Of a stretch of DNA of 64,000 bases, positions 1-10,033 are shown piece by piece. Origin of the DNA: Thiomicrorhabdus aquaedulcis (GTDB lineage: Bacteria; Pseudomonadota; Gammaproteobacteria; Thiomicrospirales; Thiomicrospiraceae); the NCBI RefSeq assembly GCF_004001325.1, contig NZ_AP018722.1, positions 744,001 to 808,000 on the forward strand. The letters are read 5' to 3'. The translations under genes were made by a program, and so were the position numbers. The notes under the pieces were generated by a model. That model was not told where the DNA came from. It did not search any database and worked only from the letters and a program-made list of their open reading frames with translations. Position 1 is the first letter of the stretch. Each line of letters begins with the position of its first letter.

Positions 1-1
1 T

Positions 2-310
2 GGTGGAAAAACCGGCATGGCGCGCAGAATTAGTTGGGATGAGCCATGTTTAACCTTGACGACATCACCGGCGCAAAAACAAACCGAACGATGTCACCCA
101 GACGAAACACGTCCCTTTACGGTTAAAGAGTATGCGCGTATTCAAACTTTTCCCGACGATTGGCAATTTATGGGCAGTATGAACCAAATATACAAACAAA
201 TAGGCAACGCTGTACCCGTAAATTTAGCGCACGCAGTAGGCAAAGAAGTGGTTAAAGCGTTAAATCAATTTATGATTCAGCAAGAATTACGCGCCAAGTT
301 TTCAGCTTAA
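2..310 (+). CDS. DNA cytosine-5 methyltransferase, C-terminal part (5' end outside window)
   Basis: The reading frame is already open at base 2, so only the last 102 codons are present. The protein shows the C-terminal part of a C5-methyltransferase: EYARIQTFPDDW followed by YKQIGNAVPVNLA, the motif X region that helps form the S-adenosylmethionine pocket. The catalytic PC motif and the target recognition domain lie upstream of the window, so sequence specificity cannot be read here. The enzyme would methylate cytosine in a short DNA site, either as part of a restriction-modification pair or as an orphan. No restriction gene follows; the next gene is on the other strand. It is of interest because the window is full of CCAGGCCTGG sites, which contain CCWGG and GGCC. 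Confidence 0.9.
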   Translation, partial: GGKTGMARRISWDEPCLTLTTSPAQKQTERCHPDETRPFTVKEYARIQTFPDDWQFMGSMNQIYKQIGNAVPVNLAHAVGKEVVKALNQFMIQQELRAKFSA

Positions 311-322
311 AAACAGAGTTCT

Positions 323-349
323 AAAACTTAAAAAACTTAAAAAACTTAA
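323..349. repeat. Tandem repeat, three 9-bp units AAAACTTAA
   Basis: Three exact copies of AAAACTTAA lie head to tail directly after the methyltransferase stop codon and before its terminator hairpin. A similar 9-bp A/T-rich tandem (ACTTGAAAG) occurs at 36366-36401. Confidence 0.8.
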
Positions 350-385
350 AACCCATTTAGCCAGGCCTGGTTAAGTGGGTTTTTT
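348..385 (+). terminator. Rho-independent terminator with CCAGGCCTGG at the apex
   Basis: AAACCCA... pairs with ...TGGGTTT across a stem with two imperfect positions, and the centre of the hairpin is the palindrome CCAGGCCTGG (361-370). Six T follow on the plus strand. It would end transcription of the methyltransferase. Confidence 0.75.
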
Positions 386-438
386 GTGCGTCGCAATAAG
401 TGTTTTATGTCCACAATTAATCCTGCCTAATGTGAAGC

Positions 439-999
439 TTACCCAAACAAATGCGGAAACAACTTGGCTTTTTCGGTGTCGCTGAGGGCTTGTACGGTGG
501 CGATGTTGTGTTCGAAAATGGCTTGTGGGTTGGGGTGGTTTTCTAGGGCGCGTTCTAGGCTGTCTTCGCGCAATAAATGCAAAATAGGGTAGGGTGCGCG
601 GTTGGTTAGGTTTTCGGCGTCTTCGGGTTGCGTGCCGCCAAATTGATAGTGGGGGTGAAAACTGGCAACCTGAAAAATTCCTTCCCAGCCTTGTTGGGCG
701 ACTAAATCGTCAACCAAATCTAAAAATTGATTGTAATCGTCAAAGTCGTGCAGCAAATTGGGAATCACCAAAACGGTGGTTTCTATGCTGGGTTGTTGTT
801 CTAACGTGTGCAGTTCGGTTTGCAGTTGGGTCAGCAGGCAGAGTTTGTCGGTGCATGGGCTAATGGCAATGTGCACTTGATCGTTTTGGTAGGGATGGGC
901 GGCAAATGGGCAAAGGTTTAAACCGATTACCACCTGTTCGAGCCAGGCGCGAATGCGGGCTTCAATGGTTTGTTGGTCAACGGGGCTGATGTGCGGCAT
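439..999 (-). CDS. DUF1415 family protein
   Basis: A 186-residue soluble protein with no signal peptide. Near the N-terminus it has WLEQVVIGLNLCPFA, the hallmark of the DUF1415 family of uncharacterised proteobacterial proteins. No biochemical role is established that I know of, so none is given. The ATG start is well supported by AAGGAG about seven bases upstream on the minus strand. It stands alone: the methyltransferase upstream in the window is on the opposite strand and the cnoX gene ends 44 bases before its start. Identification rests on recognising the N-terminal motif and the typical length. Confidence 0.8.
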   Translation of the reverse strand: MPHISPVDQQTIEARIRAWLEQVVIGLNLCPFAAHPYQNDQVHIAISPCTDKLCLLTQLQTELHTLEQQPSIETTVLVIPNLLHDFDDYNQFLDLVDDLVAQQGWEGIFQVASFHPHYQFGGTQPEDAENLTNRAPYPILHLLREDSLERALENHPNPQAIFEHNIATVQALSDTEKAKLFPHLFG

Positions 1000-1043
1000 G
1001 GTGTGCTCCTTAAGATTGAATAATTTGGTTTAAATACGTCCTG

Positions 1044-2000
1044 TTAAAACAGTAAGCTTTGAAACTTACGCCGCGATTGAATGATCAAATCGGGGTAGTC
1101 GGCGGCGAGCATGTCAAGCGCGGTTAAAATAAGCTTTTGGGGTGCGCCGTCTAAATAGGCGCGGTTGACGCTAAACAGTTTAAACAGGCATTGCAGGGCG
1201 TTTTGATATTGAGCGTTGACCATTAAATAACCGGCTAAATAATAGAGCGCCTCGGGGTCGTCTTGGTTGGCGCTGGTGTTGCCGTTGCCGTGAGTATTGG
1301 GTTGTTGCGCCAAACGCGCTTGCAGGGTTTCGATGCTCGGTGCGTCTTTGACCAGGCCTGAAAAGACCAAAAGACCGCGCAAAAACTTGCCTTTTGGGTC
1401 GTCTTGAGCCACTTGCGGCAGTTTTTCAAATAGGTTTTGTGCATTTTCAAGATGGTCGGTGTGCAGATACATCGCCACTAAATCTAGGTGAATTTTAAAG
1501 TTATTGGGGTTTTCACGCGCCGCATCGCCCAAAAGTTGCACGGCTTGATCAAATTGGCCTTGTGCAAACGCCTCGGTCGCTTGCAGTCGCAATACTTCAG
1601 AGGGTTCTTGGGTGATGTTGTGGGTTAGCAAAGAGCGGTAGGCGGCTTCGGGCAATAGGCCGGCGTTTTCGGTGATCATTTTGCCGTCTTTAACCAGTTT
1701 GTAAAACGGTACATCGCTTACCCCCAGCTTTTGCGCCAACGCACGTTGTTGTTCGACGTTTATCTTGGCCAAAATAAACTGCCCGGCAAATTGGTGAGCG
1801 AGCTTTTCTAAAAGGGTGTTCGCCAGCAGGCTTTGCGGGTTAAGTGCCGACCAAAAATGCACCAACACCACAAAGCGTTGCGAGTTACGCATAACCAGTT
1901 CTTGAAAGTTGCTGTCGTTAATGTCGGCAATCATCGCCGTGGCAACGGATGCTGAAGACGCTGATGCTGAAGTTGACGTATCGGTCATAGACGGTTCCAT
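1044..2000 (-). CDS. cnoX: Thioredoxin-like TPR co-chaperone, CnoX/YbbN type
   Basis: A 318-residue protein with a thioredoxin-fold domain (about residues 25-130) followed by tetratricopeptide-like helices. CnoX (YbbN) is a chaperedoxin that holds unfolding proteins and passes them to GroEL or DnaK during oxidative stress. In this copy the place of the thioredoxin active site reads WSALNPQS, without any cysteine, so disulfide exchange is not expected; E. coli CnoX is also not a classical oxidoreductase. Its start lies three bases after the mutS stop, so the two genes are probably cotranscribed. A second in-frame ATG four codons in (MTDTS) could be the real start. The N-terminal stretch rich in Ser, Ala and Thr looks unstructured. 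Confidence 0.8.
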   Translation of the reverse strand: MEPSMTDTSTSASASSASVATAMIADINDSNFQELVMRNSQRFVVLVHFWSALNPQSLLANTLLEKLAHQFAGQFILAKINVEQQRALAQKLGVSDVPFYKLVKDGKMITENAGLLPEAAYRSLLTHNITQEPSEVLRLQATEAFAQGQFDQAVQLLGDAARENPNNFKIHLDLVAMYLHTDHLENAQNLFEKLPQVAQDDPKGKFLRGLLVFSGLVKDAPSIETLQARLAQQPNTHGNGNTSANQDDPEALYYLAGYLMVNAQYQNALQCLFKLFSVNRAYLDGAPQKLILTALDMLAADYPDLIIQSRRKFQSLLF

Positions 2001-2003
2001 AAA

Positions 2004-4667
2004 TTAGTTTAACAGTGCTTTGAGTTGATACAGCGCTTCTAACGCCATTTTGGGTGTGAGCTCGTCGGGATTTAAGTGCGCCAGATGCTGCTCAAGTTGT
2101 TCCAATTTTGGGTCGGGTTGGGCGCTGAATAAATCAAACTGTTGTACCGGTGTGGAGTTGGATAGAGCGGACGTGTTATACGCGCCTTGGCTTTGGGCAA
2201 TCACTTGGTTTTCGAGCTGTGTTAAATGCGTTTTGGCACGCTTGATAACGCTGTGCGGCACACCGGCCAGCGCGGCCACTTGTAAGCCGTAACTTTGCGA
2301 GGCCGGGCCGTCTTGCACTTGGTGCAAAAACACAATGCTGTCTTGGTGTTCTATGGCGTTTAAATGCACGTTAATGGTGTTGCTAAACTGATCGCTTAAG
2401 TGGGTGAGTTCAAAATAATGGGTGGCAAACAGGCAGTAGCCTTTAATGTGTTTGGCCAAATGTTCGGCAATCGCCATGGCCAAAGCAAGGCCATCAAAGG
2501 TCGAGGTGCCACGGCCTACTTCGTCCATTAAAATTAACGATTGCGCGGTGGCGTGGTGCAAAATGTGCGCGGTTTCGGTCATTTCGACCATAAAGGTTGA
2601 ACGCCCAGAGGTTAAATCGTCCGAGGCGCCAATGCGGGTAAAGATGCGGTCGATGGGTCCTAACGTGGCCGAGCGCGCGGGTACAAAACTGCCCATAAAG
2701 GCCATAACGGTAATCAGCGCGGTTTGGCGCATGTAGGTCGATTTACCGCCCATGTTGGGGCCGGTAATAATGTGCAGTTGGCGTTGCTCGTTAAAGCAGG
2801 CGTCGTTGGCGATAAACGGCTGGTGTGAGAGCGCTTCAACGGTTAAATGGCGGCCTTGTTCAATGACCAGGCCTGGTAAAGTGCTTAAGTGCGGACGGGT
2901 TAAATCTAGCGCGACGGCTTGTTGGGCTAAATTAACCAAGACATCCAGTTGCGCTAACGCTGCCGCACTGCTTTGCAGAGCGTGCAAGGGCACGTTGAGT
3001 TGTTCTAGCAGGGTTTGATACAGCCATTTTTCACGGCTGAGGGCTTTATCGTTGGCGCTTAAAATTTTGTCTTCAAAGGTTTTAAGCTCGGGCGTAATGT
3101 AGCGCTCTTGGCCTTTTAGGGTTTGGCGGCGTTGGTAGTCGGCGGGCACGTTATCGGCGTGCAGTTTGCTTATTTCAAGATAGTAGCCGTGCACGCGGTT
3201 GTAGCCTACTTTTAAGCTGTTGATGCCACTGCGCTCGCGTTCGCGTTGCTCGAGCGCCAACAGATAATCACCGGCTTGGTGTTTTAAATTACGCAGTTCG
3301 TCAAGCTCGGCATCAAAGCCTGCGGCGATTACGCCACCGTCGCGAATGAGCATGGGCGGATTGTCTACCAAGGCGCGCGCCAGCGTATCCGCCAGCGCGG
3401 GATAGGTGGCTATTTGCTGTGCCAATTGCGCCAGTTGTGCGTTTGGGTGAGATACGTTGTCTTGCAGCGCATCGCCGTTGTGCTGTGCCAGCAGGGTTTG
3501 CACAGCGGGCAGGGCGTTGAGCGCGCGCCCCAATTGCAGTAAATCGCGCGGGCGTGCCGAATACAGTGCCACGCGGCTTAAAATGCGTTCCATGTCGCCA
3601 ATCTGTTTTAAAGTGAGTTTAAATGCGATGGCGCTTTGTTGTTCAATCAGGCATTCAATCGCGTCTAAGCGTGCGTTAATTGACTGGGGGTTTTTAAGCG
3701 GCTGATTCAGCCAGCGGCGCAATAAACGACTGCCCATGGCGGTGGCGGTGTGGTCTAAAATGGACAGTAGCGTATTGTGAGTGGTGCCGCTTAAATTGGT
3801 GTCAATTTCTAAATTACGGCGGCTGATGGCGTCCATCACCAAATGGTCGGTGGTGTGGTAGGTGTGCAGGCTGTGAATGTGTTCTAAGGTGTTTTGCAAC
3901 ATCGCTTTGGCGTAGTGCAAAATGCCACCGCACGCCGCAATCACAGCCGGTTTTTGGTCGCAGCCAAACGCCACCAAATCTTGGGTGCCAAAATGATCGG
4001 TAAGACGTTTTTGACACGACGATACCTCAAAATGCCACGCAGGGTATCTGACCAGGCCTGGTTGGTTTTTAAGTGTGTTGTCGGATTGGGTTAATAGGCT
4101 TTCTGGCAGTAATTGGCGCAAAGCATCGTCGTCGGGTACTAAACATTCGCTGGGTTTTAACCGCGCTATTTCATCCAGTAAATCGTTAAGATTGGTAAAC
4201 TCACAGCCTTCAAAACGGCCACTGGCCACATCCAAATACGCCAGCGCATAATGCGGTTCGATGCGCGCAATTGCGGCCAAAAGGTTTTCAGTTTTGTCTT
4301 CTAACAAGGTGTCTTCGACCAGTGTGCCAGGGGTAATCACGCGCACCACTTTGCGCTCTACTGGGCCTTTGCTGGTGGCCGGGTCGCCAATTTGTTCGCA
4401 AATGGCCACCGACTGCCCCAGTTTTACCAGTTTGGCCAAATAGCCGTCGGCGCTGTGGTGCGGAATGCCGGCCATAGGAATCGGCGCACCACCCGATTTT
4501 CCGCGTGCGGTTAAGGTAATGTCCAGCAGGCGTGAGGCGGTTTGCGCGTCTTCAAAAAACAGCTCGTAAAAATCGCCCATGCGATAAAACAGTAAATGAT
4601 TGGGATGCTGGGCTTTAATGGCTAAATACTGCACCATCATAGGGGTGTGTTGCGTGGTTGTGGTCAT
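2004..4667 (-). CDS. mutS: DNA mismatch repair protein MutS
   Basis: The mismatch-recognition ATPase of methyl-directed repair. The N-terminal mismatch-binding domain is clear (HTPMMVQYL, then [11 protein letters not shown] with the Phe-X-Glu DNA contact). The C-terminal ATPase has Walker [14 protein letters not shown] and Walker [13 protein letters not shown]. The open frame extends upstream to a TTG at 4742, but homology begins at [11 protein letters not shown], so the ATG at 4667 is preferred, giving 887 residues against about 853 in E. coli. No strong ribosome binding site is seen for either start. Two copies of ACCAGGCCTGGT (2866 and 4051) lie inside the gene and are translated without breaking the frame. 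The gene appears intact. Confidence 0.95.
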   Translation of the reverse strand: MTTTTQHTPMMVQYLAIKAQHPNHLLFYRMGDFYELFFEDAQTASRLLDITLTARGKSGGAPIPMAGIPHHSADGYLAKLVKLGQSVAICEQIGDPATSKGPVERKVVRVITPGTLVEDTLLEDKTENLLAAIARIEPHYALAYLDVASGRFEGCEFTNLNDLLDEIARLKPSECLVPDDDALRQLLPESLLTQSDNTLKNQPGLVRYPAWHFEVSSCQKRLTDHFGTQDLVAFGCDQKPAVIAACGGILHYAKAMLQNTLEHIHSLHTYHTTDHLVMDAISRRNLEIDTNLSGTTHNTLLSILDHTATAMGSRLLRRWLNQPLKNPQSINARLDAIECLIEQQSAIAFKLTLKQIGDMERILSRVALYSARPRDLLQLGRALNALPAVQTLLAQHNGDALQDNVSHPNAQLAQLAQQIATYPALADTLARALVDNPPMLIRDGGVIAAGFDAELDELRNLKHQAGDYLLALEQRERERSGINSLKVGYNRVHGYYLEISKLHADNVPADYQRRQTLKGQERYITPELKTFEDKILSANDKALSREKWLYQTLLEQLNVPLHALQSSAAALAQLDVLVNLAQQAVALDLTRPHLSTLPGLVIEQGRHLTVEALSHQPFIANDACFNEQRQLHIITGPNMGGKSTYMRQTALITVMAFMGSFVPARSATLGPIDRIFTRIGASDDLTSGRSTFMVEMTETAHILHHATAQSLILMDEVGRGTSTFDGLALAMAIAEHLAKHIKGYCLFATHYFELTHLSDQFSNTINVHLNAIEHQDSIVFLHQVQDGPASQSYGLQVAALAGVPHSVIKRAKTHLTQLENQVIAQSQGAYNTSALSNSTPVQQFDLFSAQPDPKLEQLEQHLAHLNPDELTPKMALEALYQLKALLN
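2866..2877. repeat. Highly iterated palindrome ACCAGGCCTGGT (representative copy)
   Basis: Representative of a 12-bp palindrome found exactly at 2866, 4051, 6576, 6828, 17426, 22603, 24838, 30048, 30629, 37519, 44297, 51866, 58015, 59184, 60566 and 60855. Eight more copies keep the inner ten bases, with CCAGGCCTGG starting at 361, 14419, 23669, 24552, 26651, 39752, 44694 and 56053. Eleven more keep only the eight-base core CAGGCCTG, which begins within a base or two of 1352, 5242, 14363, 16043, 22929, 31171, 33553, 34036, 46424, 48498 and 49767. Chance would give about 0.06 copies of a 10-mer in 64 kb. In genes it is read as TRPG, PGLV or xQAW depending on frame. Confidence 0.95.
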
Positions 4668-4848
4668 GGTAAAGAGTACGGCTGCGTAGGGCTGATGGGC
4701 GTTAAAGGCCAAAGCGTTTAAAAGGGGTACATCATAAAACAATCGCCCTTTATACTCCAGTCTAAAAGGGTATGGGTAGATTGTTGGTTAAAAAGGCGTT
4801 AGAATTTTTAGGGTTTTATGTTTGCAATGTTCTCATAAGGAATCGAAT

Positions 4849-5346
4849 ATGTCGTTTGAATCGTTAGTCGCCCAAGTGGGTCAGGCTTTAATGGCACACA
4901 ATGCCATGGTGGTTACCGCCGAATCGTGTACCGGCGGCATGATTGCCGAAGCGTTAACCTCCGTTGGCGGCAGCACGGCCTGGTTTGACCGCGCTTACAT
5001 TACCTACAGTTACGAGTCTAAAAAAGAGATGCTGGGCGTAAAAGAGAGCACCATTCAAACTAAGGGCGCAGTAAGTCGAGCGTGCGTAGAAGAGATGGCT
5101 TTGGCGGCGTTGCAGCAATCGCACGCAAAAATAAGTGTAGCGTGCAGCGGCATCGCAGGACCTGGCGGCGGGTCAAACGACAAACCTGTCGGCACAGTGT
5201 GGATTGCCTGGGCGATGCAAGGTCACGAGGCGGTAGTGACCCAGGCCTGTTTGTTTAAGGGCGACCGTCAAGCCATTCGCGAGCAAACCACTCAAACCGC
5301 TTTATTAGGCATCATAACGTTGCTCGAAACCCAAGCGATTGCGTGA
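4849..5346 (+). CDS. pncC: Nicotinamide-nucleotide amidohydrolase, CinA C-terminal domain family
   Basis: A 165-residue stand-alone CinA C-terminal domain. The family deamidates nicotinamide mononucleotide to nicotinic acid mononucleotide and so recycles NAD breakdown products in the cytoplasm. The diagnostic block TAESCTGGMIAEALTSVGGS is near the N-terminus and the glycine-rich SGIAGPGGGSNDKPVGTVW is in the second half. The frame opens upstream at 4822, but the ATG at 4849 has AAGGA eight bases before it and matches the family start. It sits just upstream of recA, the usual position of this gene in gammaproteobacteria, although 146 bases separate them and recA probably has its own promoter. 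Confidence 0.9.
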   Translation: MSFESLVAQVGQALMAHNAMVVTAESCTGGMIAEALTSVGGSTAWFDRAYITYSYESKKEMLGVKESTIQTKGAVSRACVEEMALAALQQSHAKISVACSGIAGPGGGSNDKPVGTVWIAWAMQGHEAVVTQACLFKGDRQAIREQTTQTALLGIITLLETQAIA

Positions 5347-5492
5347 TTTAATCGCCCGCCTTAGCTAGGATTTACGCCCGAGTTGTGGGATAATTTTGCG
5401 CTTATTAAAATGCGTAACGGTGTTTTAAGGGTCTCTAAGTATTTAAATAAACTAGCCCGACATGATAGCCCAACATTAAAAAGGATTTACAG

Positions 5493-6539
5493 ATGGATGA
5501 TAACAAGCAAAAAGCCTTAATTGCTGCCTTAGGTCAAATTGAAAAGCAATTTGGTAAAGGCTCAATTATGCGCATGGGTGACAGCACCGCACCCAGAGAC
5601 ATTGAAGCCATCTCCACCGGTTCTTTAGGGTTGGATATTGCGTTGGGCATTGGCGGTTTGCCAAAAGGTCGTGTTATTGAAATTTACGGCCCCGAATCGT
5701 CTGGTAAAACCACCTTAACCTTGCACGTTATTGCCGAAATGCAAAAAGCTGGTGGCACTGCTGCGTTTATTGACGCCGAACACGCGCTTGACCCCATTTA
5801 CGCCGAAAAACTTGGTGTGGACATTGATAACTTATTGGTGTCGCAACCTGATACTGGCGAACAAGCGCTTGAAATTACCGATGCGCTGGTGCGTTCTGGC
5901 GCAGTGGATGTGGTCGTTATCGACTCGGTAGCCGCCTTAACGCCCAAAGCCGAAATTGAAGGCGATATGGGCGATTCGCACATGGGTCTGCAAGCCCGTT
6001 TGATGTCGCAAGCGTTGCGTAAGCTGACCGCCAATATTAAACGTACCAATACATTGGTGATTTTTATTAACCAAATTCGTATGAAAATTGGCGTTATGTT
6101 TGGCTCGCCCGAAACCACTACCGGTGGTAACGCACTTAAGTTTTACGCCTCGGTGCGTTTAGACATTCGTCGTATTGGCGCGATTAAAAAAGGCGAAGAA
6201 ATCATTGGTAACGAAACCCGCGTTAAAGTGGTCAAAAACAAAGTGTCGCCGCCGTTTAAACAAGTGGAATTTGATATTCTGTACGGCCAAGGTATTTCAC
6301 GCGAAGGCGAAATTATTGACTTGGGCGTGCAAGAAAAACTGATTGATAAATCGGGCTCGTGGTACAGCTACAAAGACCAGAAAATTGGCCAAGGTAAAGA
6401 CAATGTGCGTCAATTTTTAATCGACAATCCCGAAATTGCTAAAACGTTAATTGTGCAAATTAAAGAGCGTTTAATGCCCAAGCCTTATGTGCGCGGCGGT
6501 GCTGTGGCAGATAATATTGACGACGTTGAATCAGTATAA
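5493..6539 (+). CDS. recA: Recombinase RecA
   Basis: A 348-residue RecA, full length. It forms the filament on single-stranded DNA that drives strand exchange and induces LexA cleavage. Walker [10 protein letters not shown], Walker [11 protein letters not shown] and the loop [17 protein letters not shown] are intact, and the acidic tail ends [15 protein letters not shown] precedes the ATG with suitable spacing. I looked for a CTGT-N8-ACAG LexA box in the 146 bases upstream and did not find one, so control by a canonical LexA site is not supported by this sequence. The recX gene follows 52 bases later with a palindrome copy in the gap. Confidence 0.98.
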   Translation: MDDNKQKALIAALGQIEKQFGKGSIMRMGDSTAPRDIEAISTGSLGLDIALGIGGLPKGRVIEIYGPESSGKTTLTLHVIAEMQKAGGTAAFIDAEHALDPIYAEKLGVDIDNLLVSQPDTGEQALEITDALVRSGAVDVVVIDSVAALTPKAEIEGDMGDSHMGLQARLMSQALRKLTANIKRTNTLVIFINQIRMKIGVMFGSPETTTGGNALKFYASVRLDIRRIGAIKKGEEIIGNETRVKVVKNKVSPPFKQVEFDILYGQGISREGEIIDLGVQEKLIDKSGSWYSYKDQKIGQGKDNVRQFLIDNPEIAKTLIVQIKERLMPKPYVRGGAVADNIDDVESV

Positions 6540-6591
6540 AAGACTCAACTTGTATTAAACCCAGTTTAAGAACTTACCAGGCCTGGTCAAA

Positions 6592-7175
6592 ATGAAAAGT
6601 GCCGAAGACTTTTTGGCTGAGTTGGCTGCAACAACGCAAACCTTGCAGCCAACGGTTACATTAACCGTAACCCAAGAATGTGCTGGCGCTAAACAGTTAA
6701 AACAGCAAATTGAAGCCCGCGCGGTGTTGCTGTTGGCCATGCGTGAGCACGGTGCTAAAGAACTTAAACAAAAGCTATTAAGCAAGTTTGTTGAAACCGA
6801 TGCCTTGTTAAGTCAATACAACGTGTTACCAGGCCTGGTGAAAAACCTAATTAACGATGTAGTGCAAATTTGCCAAGAAAAAGATTGGCAAAACGACGAA
6901 CGCTACATTGAACAAGCGGTGCGTAACTGGGCCGACAAGGGCAGTGGGCCGCTAAAAATTAGGCAAAAACTGCAGCAAGGCAGTGCGCGCGATGACTTAA
7001 TTAGCGCCTATTTAGACTGGGACGATGCCGATTGGCTTGCGCTGGCGCGTGCGGCGTTATTAAAAAATACGGTGCAACCACCAAGCCAAAAGAGCCAAAA
7101 GAACAGGCTAAACGCATGCGGTTTTTACAAAGTCGCGGCTTTACCGGGCAGGCTGTTTGGAAGGCGTTTTGTTGA
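6592..7175 (+). CDS. recX: Regulatory protein RecX (frameshifted near the 3' end)
   Basis: RecX caps and limits RecA filaments. The first 157 codons match the helical-repeat RecX family. As written the frame then runs into unrelated sequence and stops at 7209. If one A is added to the run at 7062-7067, the frame becomes KKYGATTKPKEPKEQ then KRMRFLQSRGFTGQAVWKAF and stops at 7175, the usual RecX ending. The repaired length is 194 residues. Because the lost frame is still perfectly family-like, a base-call deletion is more likely than decay. A second palindrome copy (6828) sits inside the gene and another (6576) just before its start. Confidence 0.85.
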
Positions 7176-7230
7176 GTCAGTATTGGTTGACCAGCTTGCG
7201 TGGGTTTAGGTTAGTCCAAAAAAATACATC

Positions 7231-7269
7231 AACCCCTTGCGCCGCCCTTAAGTGGCGCAAGGGGTTTTT
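7231..7269 (+). terminator. Rho-independent terminator after recX
   Basis: A 13-bp perfect stem starting AACCCCTTGCGCC, ten-base loop, and five T on the plus strand. It ends the recA-recX unit before alaS. Confidence 0.9.
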
Positions 7270-7312
7270 AACACAATTAATCGCATTACTATTGTCTGAT
7301 TCAAAAGCTCGC

Positions 7313-7335
7313 AAATTAGCTTACTAAGCTAATTT
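7313..7335. promoter_or_regulatory. Inverted repeat in the alaS leader
   Basis: AAATTAGCTT and AAGCTAATTT form a perfect 10-bp inverted repeat with a three-base centre, 58 bases before the alaS start. E. coli alanyl-tRNA synthetase is known to repress its own gene by binding a palindrome near its promoter, so this is a candidate operator. That role is inferred from position only. Confidence 0.45.
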
Positions 7336-7392
7336 ATAAAGGCTTTAGACAGACGTTACCCCATTATTTTAAACGTTTAAGGTAGATTCACT

Positions 7393-9984
7393 ATGACCAG
7401 TGCAGAACTTAGAAAGGCTTTTTTAGACTTTTATGTTAAGCAAAACCACACCGCGGTTCACTCAAGTCCGGTGGTGCCTGCCAATGATCCAACGCTGTTG
7501 TTTACCAACGCCGGCATGGTGCAGTTTAAAGAGACGTTTTTAGGTCAAGAATCACGCGATTACGTGCGTGCCACCACGGTGCAACGTTGTATTCGTGCCG
7601 GCGGCAAGCACAACGACCTTGAAAACGTTGGTTACACTGCGCGTCACCATACGTTTTTTGAAATGTTGGGTAACTTCAGTTTTGGCGATTATTTTAAACA
7701 TCAAGCCATCACCTTTGCCTGGGACTTTTTAACCAAAGAGCTTAAATTACCGGCCGAAAAATTGTGGGTAACGGTGTTTGACGAAGACACCGAAACCGCC
7801 GACATTTGGTTAAAAGAGATGAAGATTAGCCCAGAGCGTTTTTCACGTTGTGGCGCTAAGGACAACTTTTGGTCGATGGGCGACACCGGGCCTTGTGGGC
7901 CGTGTACCGAAATTTTTTACGACCACGGTGCAGACATTGCCGGCGGCCCACCCGGTTCGCCCGACGAAGACGGCGACCGTTACATTGAAATTTGGAACCT
8001 GGTGTTTATGCAGTTTGATCGTGCGGCCGATGGCACCTTAACGCCTTTGCCCAAACCGTCGGTAGACACCGGCATGGGCTTAGAGCGTTTAGCGGCCGTA
8101 ATGCAAGGTGTACACAATAACTACGACATCGATTTGTTTAAAGCGTTGGTCAGCAAAGCCGCACAACTCACCGCGCAAATCGACTTAAGCAACAGCTCGT
8201 TGCGCGTGATTTCAGATCATATTCGCTCGTGTGCGTTTATTGTCGCCGACGGGGTTATGCCTTCAAACGAAGGACGTGGTTACGTGTTACGACGCATTAT
8301 TCGCCGCGCCATTCGCCACGGTTACAAGTTGGGTCAAAGCCAGCCCTTCTTTTATAAAATTGTCGGCACCTTGGTTGAGCAAATGGGCGAGGCTTATCCT
8401 GAATTAAAAGCGCAACAAGCCAATGTAGAACGCGTGTTAAAACTCGAAGAGGAGCGCTTTGCCGAAACCCTTGAAAACGGTATGAAACTGCTTGACGAAG
8501 TGATGAGCAATTTGCAAGGCACTGTGATTGCTGGTGATGTCGCGTTTAAGTTGTACGACACCTTTGGTTTTCCGTTGGATTTAACCGCCGATGTAGCGCG
8601 TGAAAATGGCTTAACGGTCGATAACGACGGATTTGCCAGCGCCATGGACGCACAGCGCGAACGCGCGCGTTCGGCGAGTAGTTTTGGCAGCGGCGTGGCT
8701 CAACGGGTTGATTTTGAAGGTCATACGCAGTTTTTAGGCTATGATCGTGATGAAGCCGACAGCACCATTTTAGCGATTTTTGTGGACGGCAAGTCGGTGG
8801 CTTCGGCCGCTGAAGGCACTCATGCCATTGTTATTTTAGACCGTACCCCGTTTTACGCCGAATCGGGCGGACAAACCGGTGACAGCGGCAGTCTAACCGA
8901 AGGCATGAACAGTTTTCATGTCAACGATACCCAAAAACAGGGCACGTTGTTTTTGCATCAAGGTGTGGTGACGGCGGGCACAATCAGTGTCACCCAAGCC
9001 ATTCATGCCAAAATTAATTTAGAAGATCGTCGCGCCTGTGAGGGTAATCACTCGGCCACCCATTTACTGCACGCGGCTTTGCGTAAAGTATTGGGCACAC
9101 ACGTTCAGCAAAAAGGTTCGCTGGTAAAAGCCGATCGTTTGCGTTTTGACTTTGTGCAGTTTGAGCCTATTTCGGCTACCCAATTGCGTGAAGTAGAGCA
9201 GATGGTTAACCAAAAAATCATGCACAACGCCCCAGTAGAAATGACCGAAATGGACATTGAATCGGCTAAAGCTAAGGGCGCAATGGCGCTGTTTGGCGAA
9301 AAATACGGTAAAGTGGTGCGAGTGGTGCAAATGGGTGAGTTTTCTGTTGAATTGTGCGGTGGAACACACGTCAATTCGGTGGGCGACATTGGGCCTTTTC
9401 GCATTACCGCTGAAAATGGCATAGCCTCTGGCGTAAGACGTATTGAAGCGGTCACCGGTGAAGCCGCTTGGGCAGCCATTTACGCCGAAGACGCGGCACT
9501 GGCACAGGTAGCCGAAGTGGTCAAAAGCGACAAGCAACAAGTGGTAGCTAAAATCACCCAGGTGATGAACGACTACCGTGCGCTCGAAAAAGAACTTAAG
9601 CAGTTGCAATCTAAGTTAGCCGCATCACAAGGCGATGATTTAGCCACTCAAGCAGTTAAGGTTGGCGAAGTGAATGTGCTGGCGGCCACGATGCAGGGTG
9701 CAGATACTAACGTGTTGCGCGAAACCCTAGACAAGCTAAAAGACAAATTAGCCCCGGCGGTGATTGTTTTGGCGGCGGTTGAAGGCGACAAAGTCACCTT
9801 AGTGGCCGGTGTAAGCAAAGCCGTAATAGGGCAGTACAAAGCTGGCGAATTGGTGAATCACGTCGCCATGCAAGTGGGGGGTAAAGGCGGTGGTCGTCCC
9901 GATATGGCGCAAGCCGGTGGCAATGACCCCAGCAAATTAGACGCGGCTTTGGCTTCGGTAGTGGCTTGGGCGCAAAGCAAGTAA
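7393..9984 (+). CDS. alaS: Alanine--tRNA ligase
   Basis: An 863-residue class II synthetase that charges tRNA-Ala in the cytoplasm. The N-terminal catalytic core has [20 protein letters not shown] (motif 2 region). The editing domain carries [12 protein letters not shown] and the zinc-binding CGGTHV. The C-terminal domain ends in a glycine-rich block ([15 protein letters not shown]). Length is normal (about 875 in E. coli) and the frame is intact. The order recX-alaS-lysC is common in gammaproteobacteria. No ACCAGGCCTGGT copy occurs in this long gene, in contrast to much of the window. Confidence 0.97.
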   Translation: MTSAELRKAFLDFYVKQNHTAVHSSPVVPANDPTLLFTNAGMVQFKETFLGQESRDYVRATTVQRCIRAGGKHNDLENVGYTARHHTFFEMLGNFSFGDYFKHQAITFAWDFLTKELKLPAEKLWVTVFDEDTETADIWLKEMKISPERFSRCGAKDNFWSMGDTGPCGPCTEIFYDHGADIAGGPPGSPDEDGDRYIEIWNLVFMQFDRAADGTLTPLPKPSVDTGMGLERLAAVMQGVHNNYDIDLFKALVSKAAQLTAQIDLSNSSLRVISDHIRSCAFIVADGVMPSNEGRGYVLRRIIRRAIRHGYKLGQSQPFFYKIVGTLVEQMGEAYPELKAQQANVERVLKLEEERFAETLENGMKLLDEVMSNLQGTVIAGDVAFKLYDTFGFPLDLTADVARENGLTVDNDGFASAMDAQRERARSASSFGSGVAQRVDFEGHTQFLGYDRDEADSTILAIFVDGKSVASAAEGTHAIVILDRTPFYAESGGQTGDSGSLTEGMNSFHVNDTQKQGTLFLHQGVVTAGTISVTQAIHAKINLEDRRACEGNHSATHLLHAALRKVLGTHVQQKGSLVKADRLRFDFVQFEPISATQLREVEQMVNQKIMHNAPVEMTEMDIESAKAKGAMALFGEKYGKVVRVVQMGEFSVELCGGTHVNSVGDIGPFRITAENGIASGVRRIEAVTGEAAWAAIYAEDAALAQVAEVVKSDKQQVVAKITQVMNDYRALEKELKQLQSKLAASQGDDLATQAVKVGEVNVLAATMQGADTNVLRETLDKLKDKLAPAVIVLAAVEGDKVTLVAGVSKAVIGQYKAGELVNHVAMQVGGKGGGRPDMAQAGGNDPSKLDAALASVVAWAQSK

Positions 9985-10033
9985 CGTCAAGTAAAATTTA
10001 CTTAATTTAAAACTAACAAAAGAAATAGAAAAA

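Noticed and set aside
323-349. CRISPR-like array
   Set aside because: The units are contiguous 9-mers without spacers; the same holds for 36366-36401. No CRISPR array was found.
4668-4742. Upstream extension of mutS to a TTG
   Set aside because: The extra 25 residues do not resemble MutS and the family N-terminus starts at the ATG at 4667.
5347-5492. LexA box before recA
   Set aside because: No CTGT-N8-ACAG or close variant was found in the leader.
9064-9609. 181-codon frame antisense to alaS
   Set aside because: It is fully inside the intact alaS and has no initiation signal; shadow of codon bias.
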